NCBI GenBank assembly: GCA_030533445.1
Contig: CM060078.1
Location: 20,422,591-20,486,590 of the forward strand
DNA: 64,000 nt
Reading direction: 5' to 3'
Origin: Cyprinodon diabolis
Lineage: Eukaryota > Chordata > Actinopteri > Cyprinodontiformes > Cyprinodontidae
In this document: positions 37,421 through 50,771 of the stretch, in pieces
Numbering within the stretch: position 1 is the stretch's first letter
How the letters are laid out: each line of letters opens with the position of its first letter
Notes under the pieces: model-generated
Databases searched by the model: none
The model's input: only the letters and a program-made list of their open reading frames with translations
Told to the model about the DNA's origin: nothing
Position numbers and translations under genes: made by a program

Positions 37421-38130
37421 AGAGTTTTTGTATTCAATTCTACCTGCGTCTGACTACTAACTTGTTGTAGGAGGGGAGGCATTAATTTATTTTTGTAGCT
37501 CAGAGGCGAAGTAGTGATACCTAATGCTTCATAAAAAAAAACATCCTGTAAACTTGCAAAAACTTGTATATAGCAGTAGATACACAGTAGACCTTAAAAT
37601 CAATAATTTACTTCTACCTGCAATGTGTTATTGCACCGTGATCATAGCAAAGATTCACTCTTGAATCAAAGTGGGAATAATTGAACACCAGAAAAGCTCA
37701 GGGAAATGTATTATATTGTGTTAGGAGAAAACTTCTATGCTTAATGGTCAGCATCATAAAATGAGATTGCTCTTAATCTAAAGAGATTCAACACTTGAAA
37801 TTGGAGTAAATAAACATATAATCTAAGTAAAAGCTGTGACATTTAGAAAGAGCTCTTTCAATTATCTCAGCATATGTGTCCCTAGCCACTGAAGTGTTCT
37901 CAAAAATTTTCCTTTTCCCTACAAAGAGTCTCTTGATGGTTTACTCAAAGTGGATACCCATAACCAAGAGCCATTAGACTTAATGAAAGCAAATTGATTT
38001 TCGTTGGCAAGATGATTTTTTATAGAATGAGAAGGGCCTTGGTGAGATTACCTTAACCACTGAGAAGACATGTTTATGTTGTTTTTAATACATGTTCTAC
38101 TGCTAGACAACAGGGCACAGATGGTGCTTC
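37421..38130. other. Intergenic
   Basis: AT-rich, nothing recognised. Confidence 0.35.
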
Positions 38131-38470
38131 TGTCATGATCTGGCCTGTTTGCTCTCCCCTAATTAGTAATTCCTCTCAACTGCCCTCTTCCTTCCCAGCC
38201 TCAATTATAATTTATTCCCCTCACCTGTTTCCTCTGGTTTATATTCAGTTCAGCCTGAGCATTCAGTACCAGATCATTACTTGTCTTTCTGTTAGTCTGT
38301 CTGTTTGGTTTTTTGTCATGGTTTCTGTCCTGGATCCTAGCTGCCAGTGGAAAGAGGGTTTAGGTGTTTGTCTCGTCTCCTGATCCTCCACTGTTCCTCC
38401 CCCGCGGAGTCCTCTGGGTTTTTGGCTCATTATGGGGGGAGGTTCAGTTTTTATCAAAGTAAGCCTGGCT
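38131..38470 (+). mobile_element. LTR-like fragment, left end only
   Basis: TGTCATGATCTGGCCTGTTT start, then a pattern shared with 43638-44343: CT-rich first part, 'ttatattcagttcagcctga', 'cattcagtaccagatcatta'. The right end cannot be placed; the coordinate given is approximate. Confidence 0.5.
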
Positions 38471-38672
38471 CCAGGGAGGAGACCAGTTTAAAGTATTGGT
38501 GCTGTGTCAGTGGTTCGAAGCGGCCTTTTCTCATACACTGACCATCCAAATTGTTTTGCCAGTAGCTCACTCTGGATGCACACTAAGGCTTTCCAATTAA
38601 ATCGTACCACCCTGTTGGCTTATTATGTATTATTTGTTCCATATGTCAAAACACTTGTGCATTACCGGTATT

Positions 38673-39492
38673 TGTATCAGGGCTCAGAATGGAGGACCCA
38701 GTATTCAAGGTAGGCAGATAATTCCAAAGCATTTATTTAAAAAGTGATCTGCAGTAACAGCTGCTAGGGCATCAAGGTGAACCTCTGCTGAAGGAAACTC
38801 AGGTTAGTGACCGTGTAAATCTGGAAGAGTAAGATTATGAACGCAAGTCACTAACCAGGTTTAATAGTTCAATCCAAGCCCAGAGAACAAGGTAGAATCA
38901 AGCCGTTGGGCTGCCAACAAGATGCGGCGGACAGAGGATGGAGAACAAGCAGGAAACCAGATCTGGGCAGACGAACGACAGCAGGAAAATCTAGAGGGCG
39001 AAGCAGGTCAAGGACCTGCTCAGGATTTAGAACCAGGAGATCAGAAGTCTGAAGAGGTTCCAAAGAGAAATCTAGGTCTGTGTCAAGAAAAGATCCAAGT
39101 TAAATAAACAAGCAGAATCCATCGGGAGTTCTGAAACAGGTCAGTCTAAAATAGATCAGACAGGAACAACCAGTCTCAATAGTTGAAGGTTAAACAGATC
39201 AGGATCAGGTAATCAGAAACACTAACATAACGCTGAAACGCTCTCCCCACTGGCTCGAAAATAATCTTACAGATGACTGGAAACAGGCAGGTTAAATTAG
39301 ACCAGACAGGAACAGGCGGGCTCCGTGGTTGAGAGGAAGAACAGGTAATCAGAAACACTAAGGTAACGCCGAAACTCTCTCCCCACTGGCTCGAGAATAA
39401 TCTGGCGCTGAACAGTAAAGAGAAACTGGGCGGAGTTAGAAAGGTGAATGAAATAAGTAATTAAGCCAGTCATCCAGACCAAGATCACAACA
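38673..39492 (-). mobile_element. LTR-like element with internal duplication
   Basis: Starts TGTATCAGGGCTCAG, with 'tggaggacccagtattcaag' as in other copies, and ends 'aagatcacaaca'. 'aggtaatcagaaacacta' followed by 'ctctccccactggctcga' and 'aataatct' occurs twice (about 39152-39298 and 39299-39430). No clean target duplication (GTATT versus GTTAA). Confidence 0.65.
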
Positions 39493-42400
39493 GTTAACCA
39501 TAACCATAAGTATAATAATGCACATGTACACAACAATTAAACAAGGAAGGGATTTCCCGGGTGGAGGTCTGGAATGAAGGAGGAAAAGTCCAATCTAAAG
39601 AGTGAATAAGCACAAAATATCGGATGCAAAGAGGGATAAGAGACAAGTAGCACTTATAATACGTTATGAAGGTTGGTATTAACTAAAGTAGGACATTAAG
39701 GTGCTGAAGCTAGCATATTATTAGACGTGAAAAAATTCTGCTAGTAGAAAGCGGAGGGCACAGCAATGTATATAAGTGATAGTGCAAATAATTATTTTCA
39801 GGCTAAAAAAGCATTTAAGTAAACACAATCATGAGGTGTTTGGTTTAAAGCTTTATTTTTACTTGGTTACCTTATTGTAAACATGTTGTTTTCATTGGGG
39901 CTTTGGGGGCATAATGTGTCAGTTAAACGTTTTTTTATTTATTTTATTTTTTTTATTTTTTTTTTTATCTGTTTGAGGTCAATTGAAACCTCTCTACTCT
40001 CCACTTTCCAAATTCATTATGAGGTACATTTTGTCATTTGTACCTGTAACACCCTGATTGCAGCCTGCTGCCATGATTTGTGTGGCTACAGATATTTGTG
40101 GGTGACAACAGCAGTAATAAAACTCCAGTGTAAAAAGTGCAGCTTAATGTATCGCACATCTAGAATTTGAAATTATTTTATGCAGTAGGAGTGGGATATT
40201 CATGGGCAATCACAGCTTAAATTTATTGCCAGCCCTCTATTTCTGTTTTTATGTCCTTATTAACTATCCTTATATATGTGCATTGTTAGCTGTCCATGAG
40301 TTGACCCTTTTATACTGGCAAGCTGTCACTGTATCCTGTTGCCTGCTGCAGAGACTCCAAAGCTATGCTATAATCACAAACTGGACTATGCAAATGCAGA
40401 AGGCAAGTGTAAAAATGGTAAATTAGCTGAACCAAAAACAGGGGGCAATAGAACTATCTCTACTATACCATGGAGTTGTTTGGTTTTGTTTTTTGTTCTT
40501 TTCTTTTACGACAGCGTTACCATCACATTAAGTAGGTTTCTGCATAGGTCTAAAGATTGAAATTCCTCCATTTGATTACTTAAATCCTAGTTCTTGAAAA
40601 CTGAAAGGTATCATCTCGAGGAGGTAACAAAAAACATGAAAAGAGAACATTTAGATTTATTACCTATAATTGGATAAAACATGAACAAGTGGCGAATCCT
40701 CTTCTCAGACAAATTAAGAAAAGGTGCTGTAATGAAATCCTGTGCTGCTAAAAGGCCAAGACCTTTGTTAAAGAACCAGTAAGATTAGTGTCAGAGGTTT
40801 ATCTAACCTGCTATAAATCTTCCTTTTGAAACCCTTAGTCCTATTACACCATTGAAACACTGAGAATTTGTCTTCTTCCACCTGCATAATGAGAAGCTTA
40901 TCTTAGTGTAGATTTCCTGTTGGCTTAAATAGAGTTCAAGATCTTCCCAGATAAGGAAAGATCTTTAATATAGTGCTCTCCAGGTATTGGTACCTGCTAG
41001 TAAGAATGGTCATTATTTAGAAAAATCAAGAAACGTTCAACTTTTATAAGGTAGATCTAGTAATAACGAAGTAAATGTATTTGAAAGTACCAAACCACAG
41101 GTGCAGAAATTGTTGGTATCATCCTGACTTTTGTTTAAACAAAAAGTATGGATCTTCAGCCAAAAAACAGGGATATTTGCTGCTACGATCTCTTATCTGC
41201 ATTTTTTTGTGTAGAAGTTAGATCTAAAAACCAAGATGTATAAAAGATGTTCATTTTTTGTCTGATGAACCATTTCAGTGTTGCTTTGGTTAAATTTTGT
41301 AGGTGCTTATCTTATTAAAATGTCTAATGTGGAACTGTCTTTAGTTTGTGACCAGAATTTACCCCACATGTCAAGTTATTTTAAAGTTATCATAAAGTCA
41401 TGCATTCAAAAAACTTTTGCAGGACCTTTAAAAGAGATAGAGCAAAACATCAACATAGATTTGCTAGCTCAGTTACCAAGGCCGAGAGATGTTTTTCCTC
41501 AAAAAGTTCAATAATACTCTGATGTAATAAAGGTTACAGGGTTTCTAAACTTTTGAATTATTACTCTAGCTGTAGATAAGACCCACTTTATGAAGCCAGA
41601 CCTATAAATATAAGGACATATTGTCCTTACTTGAAAAACATATTATTTTTAATTTTAAAAGAAAATTAAGCTCCATGTGACATCATATTTATATCAAAGA
41701 GCATCAAATGAAAGATTACACTTTAGTTATCCTAGAGATTCCTCAGTTAAGGTACATAAAGTCCTGATGATACTGTTAAAGTAAAAATAGTATATATTTC
41801 TTTCCACAGAGGTTTTCTTCTGAATGATAAAAAATACTAATGCATCAAAATGAGCTCATAACAATACTGGAAAAATCTTTTAAAACAGATGAAATATCCT
41901 TTTCTTCTAGTGTTGAATGTCTTATTATGTAATGCAAAAATCTTCCTCTGTTATGTACACTGTCCATTATCAACCAATTTCATTTACTACCTTGATAATA
42001 AGTACATGAAAGCTGAGCTTACTGAAAACATAGGTATTATATAGGTAGGGTTACCTTGAGCTCTGTTTTACAGATAAAAGGTTAGGTCTGAACTCAGGAT
42101 AGCGAAGGTGTTTGCTAATGATATGGCGTTTTACTTCAAAGGCATCTCGGTTGGCAGGTTGAGAGACAAGTGCAGTAGTAGGCTTGTAATGACCCTAGGT
42201 CGACGGAAAGGGAAGGGTTAGCAACCGAAGGTAGAAATAATGACAGTGAAAAAAGCTGAGCTCGGCACAGAGACCACTGGGAACATGAAAAGTGAAACCC
42301 GAGAAAGCATTAGTCTTCCAGGTGTATGTCTGTTGACTAAAGAAATGACAACTGGGGCCTTATGCTCTCTGAAAAAAAATCAGAAAAGCACTTCTTAAAA

Positions 42401-43520
42401 TCACCGCTTTGGTCACTTTAAAATTATCTTTTGGTTTTGTTTTCCTTTGAGTAATCAGTAGCATCTTTGATTCCAGTTATCAACTGCAGTAACAATGTGC
42501 ATAGTTCAAAATGACATTTTACTATGACAGAAAATGAGAGTTACGAGGAATTGAAAAAAAAAAAAATCTATAAAGCATGACTGTCAAACCACCACAGAAG
42601 ACAAGAGAAGCTTGTTCATCAACATGACCGAGAACTGGACGCTTTCGTATTGATCTTGTTAATTAACTGTTACAAACAGCAGGTCTGTGGATTCCTGCCG
42701 GTCGATACAGACCAAATCTGTATACTTTACATTTTGCCTTGGTCTTATATACTGCCTTAAATATGATTTGCTCACCGCAATAATCAATATAATGGTTCTT
42801 ACAATTGCTCTTAGACTCACATTTTGATTATTGCTTAAGCATGCTACCTCATTCTCAGTGGAAAAAGCCTTCAAAGTAACCATAAGTTTACATAAGCCAG
42901 TTTGGGCATGCCATTGATAACGTCTTTGATCAGCACTGTTAGTTAATCTACTGCCCAAAGGCATGCTTGAGCATGTGTACCCAAAAACTACATCACCAGA
43001 ATAGCCCATCTTATATGTATATTTGATAGACATGTATTTATTATACAACTTCTTATTTTCTCTTGATTATCAGCTTTTTATATTGTGTCCTACATATTTT
43101 CTTGCTGCTTGGTGTTTGAGTCTGTAGCTCCTGGCATATGCCATTCATCAGAACTGAAAACTCATTCAGCAATCACCATTTCAGTTCCCTGTTACTCACC
43201 TCCCTCTTAGAACTTTGTGTTGTCTTCAGTGGTCTTTGTGTTTCTTTCCTTTGACTTACTTCCTTTTTTATCAGTTAAAACTCTTCCTAGCATCATAATG
43301 AGAGAAAATGGTGAAACACTTTAATTTTAACATCAGTTGAATTTTTCCAAAAGCCAGCTCAAACGTTCCCATCCTACATGGTAGTTTTTCTGTGGTGTTT
43401 ACCAGCATACTTTTAACAAACTTTAAAATTCTACAGCTAGATAGCACTACACAATTTATTCAGGTATGTTGATAAACACAATCTTAAGTAAAACCTATAA
43501 TAAAAAGGAAAAAATAGCCT
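39493..43520. other. Intergenic, 4 kb
   Basis: AT-rich. Open frames at 39883-40170, 40202-40560, 41278-41514 and 42659-43048 (minus) have no domain or splice context I recognise. No repeat identified. Confidence 0.35.
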
Positions 43521-43637
43521 CCATCTTCTGCTGCTTATTCCTTAAGGGTTGCTTAGGGGCCAGAGCCTATCTCCGGCAGTCTATGGATGAAACACAAGGT
43601 ACACCCTGGACAGGTGCCTATTTCACCCCACTGACCA
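43521..43637. repeat. Truncated teleost (CATC)n-ended repeat
   Basis: 'gagcctatctccggcagtct' and 'ggtacaccctggacaggt' match the better preserved copy at 50446-50771. It stops exactly where the LTR-like element begins. Confidence 0.6.
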
Positions 43638-44343
43638 TGTCATGATCTGGGTGCTGATGACTGGCTTTTTGATTATTTATTTCATTCACTACTTTTATTC
43701 TGCCCGGTTTCTCATTACCACTTATCGTATCCAGCTGTGCCAACTTCTATTTAAACTACTTGCACCCAGTTGTCAGTGCCAGATTATTCTTGAGCCTTAG
43801 GTGTTGAGAGTTTTCCAGTGTTACTTGTTGTGTTCTGTTTGCCTGATTCTGACCCGTTTCTGACTTCAGACCTTTGAGCCTGCCTGCCCTTGTTCTGATC
43901 TGTTTCCCTGACTCGTCTTTGGACTCCTATTAAACCCTGTCTGCTTACGACCTTGGATCTGCCTCCTAACTTCACCCTCTGGATTATCCTGCCTTCCGTC
44001 ACCTGCTTGGATCGATCTCCTGTCAGTTCTGTGTCCTTGAAGGCTTCGATATCTGGAACTCTCTGTGCGGCAAGCGCTGCGTCTTGTCAGCTGACCGGTT
44101 GGTATCAACCTCGTTCTCTGGGCCCGGGGTGAAATGTAAACCAGGTTAGTGACCTATGCGTTCAGTTCATCCTCCGTCATATTATCGTGGTCACTAACCT
44201 GTTATTCCTCTCTCCATAGTTACCTGCCTCAGACGCCCCAGCCACTGCAACTCCAATCCTGTGTTGCTTTAAAAATGTTTTTTTAAGTTATCCCACTGTT
44301 TGTCTTGCTCGAGTACTGAGTCCCTCTGTTCTTAGTCATTACA
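43638..44343 (+). mobile_element. LTR-like element, first subfamily, + orientation
   Basis: Starts TGTCATGATCTGGGTGC, ends AGTCATTACA; about 706 bp. Contains 'gctgatgactggc', 'ttctatttaaactacttgca' (TATA-like), 'cagtgccagattattcttga' and 'ggttagtgacctatgcg', the inverses of landmarks in the 16.0, 27.0, 38.7 and 55.0 kb copies. Flanks (GACCA, GAATC) do not match. Confidence 0.65.
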
Positions 44344-47300
44344 GAATCATCTATGGTGCGTATTTTAGAGAGGCTTTTAAAGAAAAGAAAGAAATGAGAA
44401 AAACAAAATCTAAAATCTCCTGTTTTATACCATAACTGAGGGGAAAGATACCATTCTTTAAAAAAAAAAAAAAAGGTCTTTAGATGGAACTATATTTTTA
44501 AATGCTAATTGTATATTTGTGTTTCAAGAATAAAAGTGACAATGTTGGCTTTTTTTCAGTAATTATTTTCTAATTTAATTAGCTTAGTGCAAAGTTTGCA
44601 TATCTCAAGTCCATAGATACCCTTTAGATTAAAAGCTGAAAATAATTGGGAAGTACGAGCCATGTACCATGGTAGTTCATAATTCAAAATAAAGGAAAGA
44701 GCAATTCTCTGTATTTGGGTGAAAATGAAATAAAACTTTGATTCTATTAACCTGTTCGGTTCTTTATTGTGCAACAGATTTCCATTATTTCTATTATAGC
44801 ATATAAGAATGTTATTTTCTTGTATCCAGAATGAAAAGCTAGAAGAAAAGCTACATTTGTTCACTTCTTGTATCATTTTTATAATTTAGTAGTTCAAGAT
44901 GGACTCAAAGTAGGGTTGTGTTTTACATATTAAGCCATGTCCAATGGTAAATTGGAAAACCAAATATCCCTGACTATTAAAAAAAAGCTAAATATCAGCT
45001 TATTACTTAATGTCTTATAGAAAAGCAAAAAGAAAAAGCTAAGGAAGAACCCACCTTGTTTATCCTATTTCAAGTTATTTTAGGTTATTTTTTGTTTATT
45101 GTGTAAGCTAAAACCATCGCTTCCCTGTAGGGTTCTCCATAATAAGGTAATCCACCCATTCACCTTCCTAAATCTCCTTTCATATTAACCTCAGAGATTT
45201 CCTTTGGGTGTTGATTCCTCTTAACAAGCAATAAAGTAAAGTTTATCTAAGACTTTTAATCCTTCAATTGATGGGGCAGGGGGGGAACCAAGATAAAAGG
45301 ATTGGGGGATGTTTTCTATTTTTTTTTATCGTAAAGCTGGACCACCTATAGATTTCAAGGATTTTGCCTCTTATCCTGTATTCTCTGAAATTTAGATTTA
45401 CCTGATCAGAATTTCCATATCGTCTTTTAACACATAATTCAAATGCATATGGTTGACCAGCCCTTTTTGTAGCCTAAAGCTTCACAGGAATCAGAAAAAC
45501 AGACATGCATTCCACTATCAGGTATACTGCAAAGTCAGCTTGACTATTACCAAACAATTTAACCTGCATCGTGTTTATTGTTATCAGAAAAGTCCTGTTC
45601 TATATCCTAGTGCAATATGCAATAAAGGGGTCCTTATTCATTTTTACATTAATTACATTTTAATGCCAGCATAAGCATTTAACCTTTTCCAACATTAATA
45701 CATTAGCTGTTCTCCTTGTTCAGTATAAACACCAGGGAATAGATCCTCAAAGTCACACCAATTACTGTGTGAAGCTTCCTCTGCTTCTCAGACAGCTGGG
45801 GGGAGAGAGAGGAGTGTATTTCATACCAGAAGCTACTGTATATGATAATAAGGAGAGCAGAAGTTGCATTTTTATGCCTCTTGTATTCAGATTCTTCTAA
45901 TATTTAGGGGTCATCTTTTGTTTATTATTGCCCCAATGCCCCTTTTCAGGCTGAAATGAGGAAGCATGAAACCAACACATGCATTTTAAATACTTCAACT
46001 GATTTGATGCTCTTACTTTGATGGATCATGTGTTGTAAACCAAATGGCAAGATGAATAGCAATAAGTTATTTGACTCAGCATTATAATTATAGTAAATAA
46101 AAAATTAAGAACTGAATGAAATAGAGGTATTTTTTGGAGGAGGGGCAATAAGATATGTAGTTAATAATCTAGGAAAGACAAATCTCCTAAGCAATCCCTT
46201 GTGATGACCGAACTAAAGCTCAAAAGGCAACAGCTATGCAGCCTGAGGCTTGATGCGTTTTCTTTTAGAATAATTGCCCAATTCCTGCATTCATTATGGT
46301 CTTTGTGGTCATGCTCTGAAAGAAACAAGATGATTTTGGTGTCAGAAAAGACAATGTATTCATGCTGGTGCTCCAGGCATGTGGCTGGTGAGGATAGAAA
46401 CAGTTTCTGAATCTGTATTCAAAATTCAGTGAGGTCACTTCCACCTGTTGTTGCATTTTTCCTTTTTCTGATCTTGCATGAATCCCTCGTAAATACAGCT
46501 ACCTCAAAGAAAGGAATGTTTTCTAATAAAGAACTTCCCAGCCACCACTGTGTTCTGTCTGATCATATCTAAGGAGAAGAAAATCCTTGTGACAAGAAAG
46601 AGATGCACACCTTCAGCCTTTAACAATGGTTTTTTTTTCTACTATTGTTATTTCTGAAGGTCCAAATATGCTTACATGCGCAAAAAATCTCTTTCTGTCC
46701 ATTGGCATTTCATCAATGCATTTTTTGTGGCAACTATCATCGTAGAAATCTTTGTCTGTCAGTTTGTACCAGTTTGTAGCACCTTTGCTCAAAGCACTAC
46801 AGAGTTTTTATTTTAGTTAAAATTGCCTTTGGTTGATTTTGTCAACCATGATTTCACCTTGGCAGCTTCATTTTTCTTGTACATTGGTTGATAAAGTAAG
46901 ATGGCCGAAGTGCAAAAAGTAAACACAATTATGCAATCATAGATTTGTTTTTTTATTTGAGGTTTCCTCAATTAATACATGTTTTGGATCTTTATTTGCC
47001 TGAATGTCCAGACAAATACTGTCATGCACTGGGACAAATTATTATCCTATCATGAGGGACTGAATGTTTTCACTCATGAGGTCCATTCCCCTGCTGTCAC
47101 TTTCAAAACCAAAGGGTTAAACTAATACCCCTAAAAAACAAGAACATCAGCATAAGACTTTATAGTTAATATGATACAAAATATGCTCTAAATTTAAACT
47201 CCCAGCAACCAATCGTAAAGTATATAAGGTTCTTCTCAATCATATTATCCAATGATACTAAATGCCTGAAGTGTTTAAGAACTGAGTTCTGAATGGGTTC

Positions 47301-47560
47301 TATTAATATAACAGAAAGTAATAGCAGAAAGCATAAATCTATGCAGTGGCCTCACAAAACTGATGTAGTACACTAGAGCACATTTGGAGACAGGAAACAG
47401 GCAAAAGGGGAGGGTCCTAGAAAAGTATAAATACATTTCAAATTCAGTATGCTAGTATCACAACACTTTCTGAATTCATGTTTCAGGTTTCCTTCAGCAG
47501 TTTAAGGGGGGAAGTTTAAAAAAAAGGCTTGGTTTTGGTCCTTTCTAGTCCGAGAACACA
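44344..47560. other. Intergenic
   Basis: AT-rich; nothing supported as coding. An A14 run lies near 44461-44474. Confidence 0.35.
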
Positions 47561-48480
47561 GTGCAGCATCTGGATGCCTTCTCTAATAGCAAAAAGGATA
47601 AAACCAGCAACATGGCGGAGCTCCAAGGCAGCAGCCAAAAAGAGCTCCTCTCGATGATTTCGCAAAATATGCCGCTTAAAACGATACAAACTAAGACATC
47701 AAACTCTCATCTATGATCGCCACCGCCTGCTGGAGCTACTGTCACAAAATGTTTTAAATACTGACATTTTTGACCGTTTAAAAAGGTGCGGAATGCTACG
47801 GACTGATGTCAACAGCGGGAAATAACGGACGAGGGGGGGGATGCGCGAGACGGTGTTAGGATCCCAGTTTGTGTGGGTTGTTTTTTGTGTTTTTCTTCTC
47901 TCCACTACTAGATGGTGCCCTGTCCTCTTTGGGCCTCCTTGCACACCTGCGGCTCGTTGGGTCTTCACCAGAGGAGCATTTGAGCAGCGGGCTGTCACTA
48001 CCTTGACGCCAGAGTGTTTGCCAGTGTTGGGTACTCTAGCCATACTGAGATTAGCAGAGTCTAACCTTAGTCTTGTCTCTCTGAGTCTAAGCTTGTTTTG
48101 TCTTTGTTCTTCAGCAGCAAGCCTTCCTGAAACTTTGGATAAGCTCGTAAGCAAAATGGATCATCTCAGACTCAAATTCTCTTCAACAAATAGATATAGT
48201 AGAGATATGTGAATGCTACAACCTGCTGATGGCAACACTGCTGCTTCAACCACGTCAGCCTCTTCAACCTAGGAGGGAACCTCCCTCACAGCATCATCAT
48301 CATTGTCCTCTTCCTCCCCTAAAAAGGGAGAAGGAAGTGCTTCAGGAGCTGGAGGCAGTAGTAGCAGCTCAACAACAACTGATGGGATGAAGCCCAGGAA
48401 ACAGGCCCCTAATGCTCCAGCATCAGAATCCTCATCCACCAGCGTAAAAATCCCATTTGGATGCTAAGATCCTATCCAGA
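47561..48480. other. GC-richer segment with disrupted Ser-rich open frame
   Basis: Less AT-rich than its surroundings. Contains a start-like 'caacATGGCGG' (47611), a polypyrimidine-AG ('tgtctttgttcttcag') before 48115, and from about 48211 a frame reading MLQPADGNTAASTTSASST, a stop, then a Ser-rich run and KPRKQAPNAPASESSSTSVK to a stop near 48465. It could be a broken processed copy of a gene or chance. I do not recognise the protein. Confidence 0.3.
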
Positions 48481-50445
48481 TCCGTCTGACATCAATGCTG
48501 CCAAGCAAACATGAATGAGATGCATTCCATAACTAGATATAGTGACTTAATATTATTTTTTATCACTGCTGCTTACCTTATCAATGCTGCACTTTAAAAA
48601 ATGAAATTGTCTAGAGAGCTGTTCTAAATGAAGTTTGTTTTTGTTTACACTTGTGTATACAAAATGACAAAATAAGTCTATGTCTAACATAATCTTATAT
48701 TAGACCTTCAGATCTAATATCCATAAGTCAAATAAAACGGTCTTAATTCAATAAAGTTAAAAACATTGACGAGTATAAAATTAACAATAACCTGATTTCT
48801 ATAACCTGCTGACATTTCCCTTTAGGAAGTCCCCTGCTGTGTTGTTGGAACAATCCAACACATAACAAAGGTAATAGTTCACCTCAAGGCACTGAAAGCA
48901 TAATGTTGTCAAGGAGACGCCCTTTTTTGTGTTCAGTACATGATTTTTCACAGAACGTTTGTCAAAATGCATATCCTCCCAAAAACGTTCGTAGACACCT
49001 CTATCCAAGGACAAATTAATTAGCGGTGAATGACAGGTGGACCGCTTTTGAAGAATGTCAGCGCCTGCACCTTAGGTGAGAGGCAATGGCTGGTGTAGAG
49101 CAACTGTCAAGTAGGATACCCATCAGAGCGATTCCCCAATGTCATACAGACACACAAACTCACACTCACACAGACATACTCCTCCCCGGAGCCTCCGCCA
49201 ATATCAGACACGTGTTTCACAAAGACACCGCTCACAGGATGCTAAAATCAATGCTGAGAGAAGCCGAGAGGTGTGAGTATTTCATACACATATTATCAAA
49301 CTGAATCACAGATTAGCATTCCTTCAGAATTACCCTAGGTGATGTCAGGGAGACACTGAGCAATGAGTTACCTTCAATTTACTGCATCTGGAAAGAAAAA
49401 AAAACAAATAGAGACCTATATAATGATAAAATCAGAAGTATTAATCAGGGATTCCACTTTTCAAGAATATTGCTTAATGACAACATAATTCTCTGCATAA
49501 GTATTCAAACCTATATTTTTGGTTGTTTTGCCCTATTATAATCAAAAACTTCAGTATATTTTAATAGATCAACCAATACAAGCAGCTCTTTAATTGTTAT
49601 GTTAAGGTAAGCTTAAATGGGGTGTAAAGATTTATATACATAAACATGTTAATTATGTGCCTAACATCTCTTTTTCTACTTTAAAGAGACACATCTCTCT
49701 TTCATTGAAGTAGCAATGTGTGTCGCCGCCAGCCTTGTACCTCTAAAGACATAAATCATTGCCCATTTTTTAGGCAACATGCTAAAACTCATTCTGATTG
49801 ATGAATAAGACTTGGAAACATTCATTCCTAGCCCTGATTTTTGCTCGATTTACTGAGGAGACCATTTAGAAGCATTAAAATACTTTGATCTTAACCACAA
49901 AACAAGATTTAATCACAAGAATCTGCACTTTTACTCATTTTTTTGTAAAAAATAATGTTTCGACAGCAGGCGGCTTTTTCAGTTCTGGCAGTGTCCGCTA
50001 GAGCTACCTGTAGTTAGAAAGCTGCTGTATTTGAGTATATGACGGCCCATCCTCCTAGTTGCAGTCCTAGTCCGAAGCAAATCAATGACCCATCCCATAA
50101 TTTCCTGGGTAAAGTCTGCTGTTCAGTGAAAGTTTTGCATATGAATATTCCGTTCAGCCTCTAAGCCTTTAATGTTGCTGTCCTGCTCAAAATTGAACCC
50201 ATCATCCCACATAAAATGTTTTTTGGCTCCTCTAATTTCTTTCATTTGCTGTTAGAGAAAAGCATCACGCTGCATTACCACAATGCTGTACAAAATTTTT
50301 ATGTTTTTTCCAACAGAATTGTGCAATTAGGAAAAACAATTTTTTTACACAGTTGTGCCATGTCTCAGACTCTGACTGTTGTTAACTTCAATGAGGACTC
50401 ATGGATTTTGTTTCAACAATGGTTTTCTTCTTGCTTTTTTGTTTG
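48481..50445. other. Intergenic
   Basis: Unassigned. 49480-49600 ('gcataagtattcaaacctat', 'aaaaacttcagtatatttta') looks like a decayed fish repeat of the 'GCATAAGTATTCA…' kind. 49000-49080 is less AT-rich with CAGGTG/CACCTTAGGTG motifs. Confidence 0.35.
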
Positions 50446-50771
50446 CATCCATCCATCCATCCATTCATCCATTTTCCTTCACGCTTATCCCAAGTGGGGT
50501 GGTGAGGGGTGCTGGTGCCTATCTCCAGCTGTCTAAAGGCAAGAGGCGGGGTACACCCTGGACAGGTCGCCAGTCCATTGGAGGGCAACAGAGAGACAAA
50601 CAGGAAAAAACCATTCACTCAAACCTAAGGGGAATTTAGAGAAGCCAATTAACCTAACAGTCAGGTTTTTAGACTGTGGGAGGAAGCCGGAGTACCGGGA
50701 GAGAACCCATGCATGCTAAGTAAGAACATGCAAAATCCATGTAGAAAGACCCCAGACAGGAAATCGAACCC
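50446..50771 (-). repeat. Teleost retroelement 3' end with (CATC)n tail
   Basis: (CATC)n at the left, then 'cggggtacaccctggacagg', 'tcgccagtccattggagggc', 'agactgtgggaggaagccgg', 'accgggagagaacccatgca' and 'aaatcgaaccc'. This is one of the commonest fish repeats; I believe it is a LINE 3' region with a simple-repeat tail, making it minus-strand. Confidence 0.75.

Noticed and set aside
42659..43048. 129-codon minus-strand open frame
   Set aside because: No domain, no codon-like bias visible, no splice or poly(A) signals.
47711..48154. 147-codon minus-strand open frame
   Set aside because: No recognisable domain; lies over the GC-richer segment and could reflect composition. Kept only as part of that region's description.
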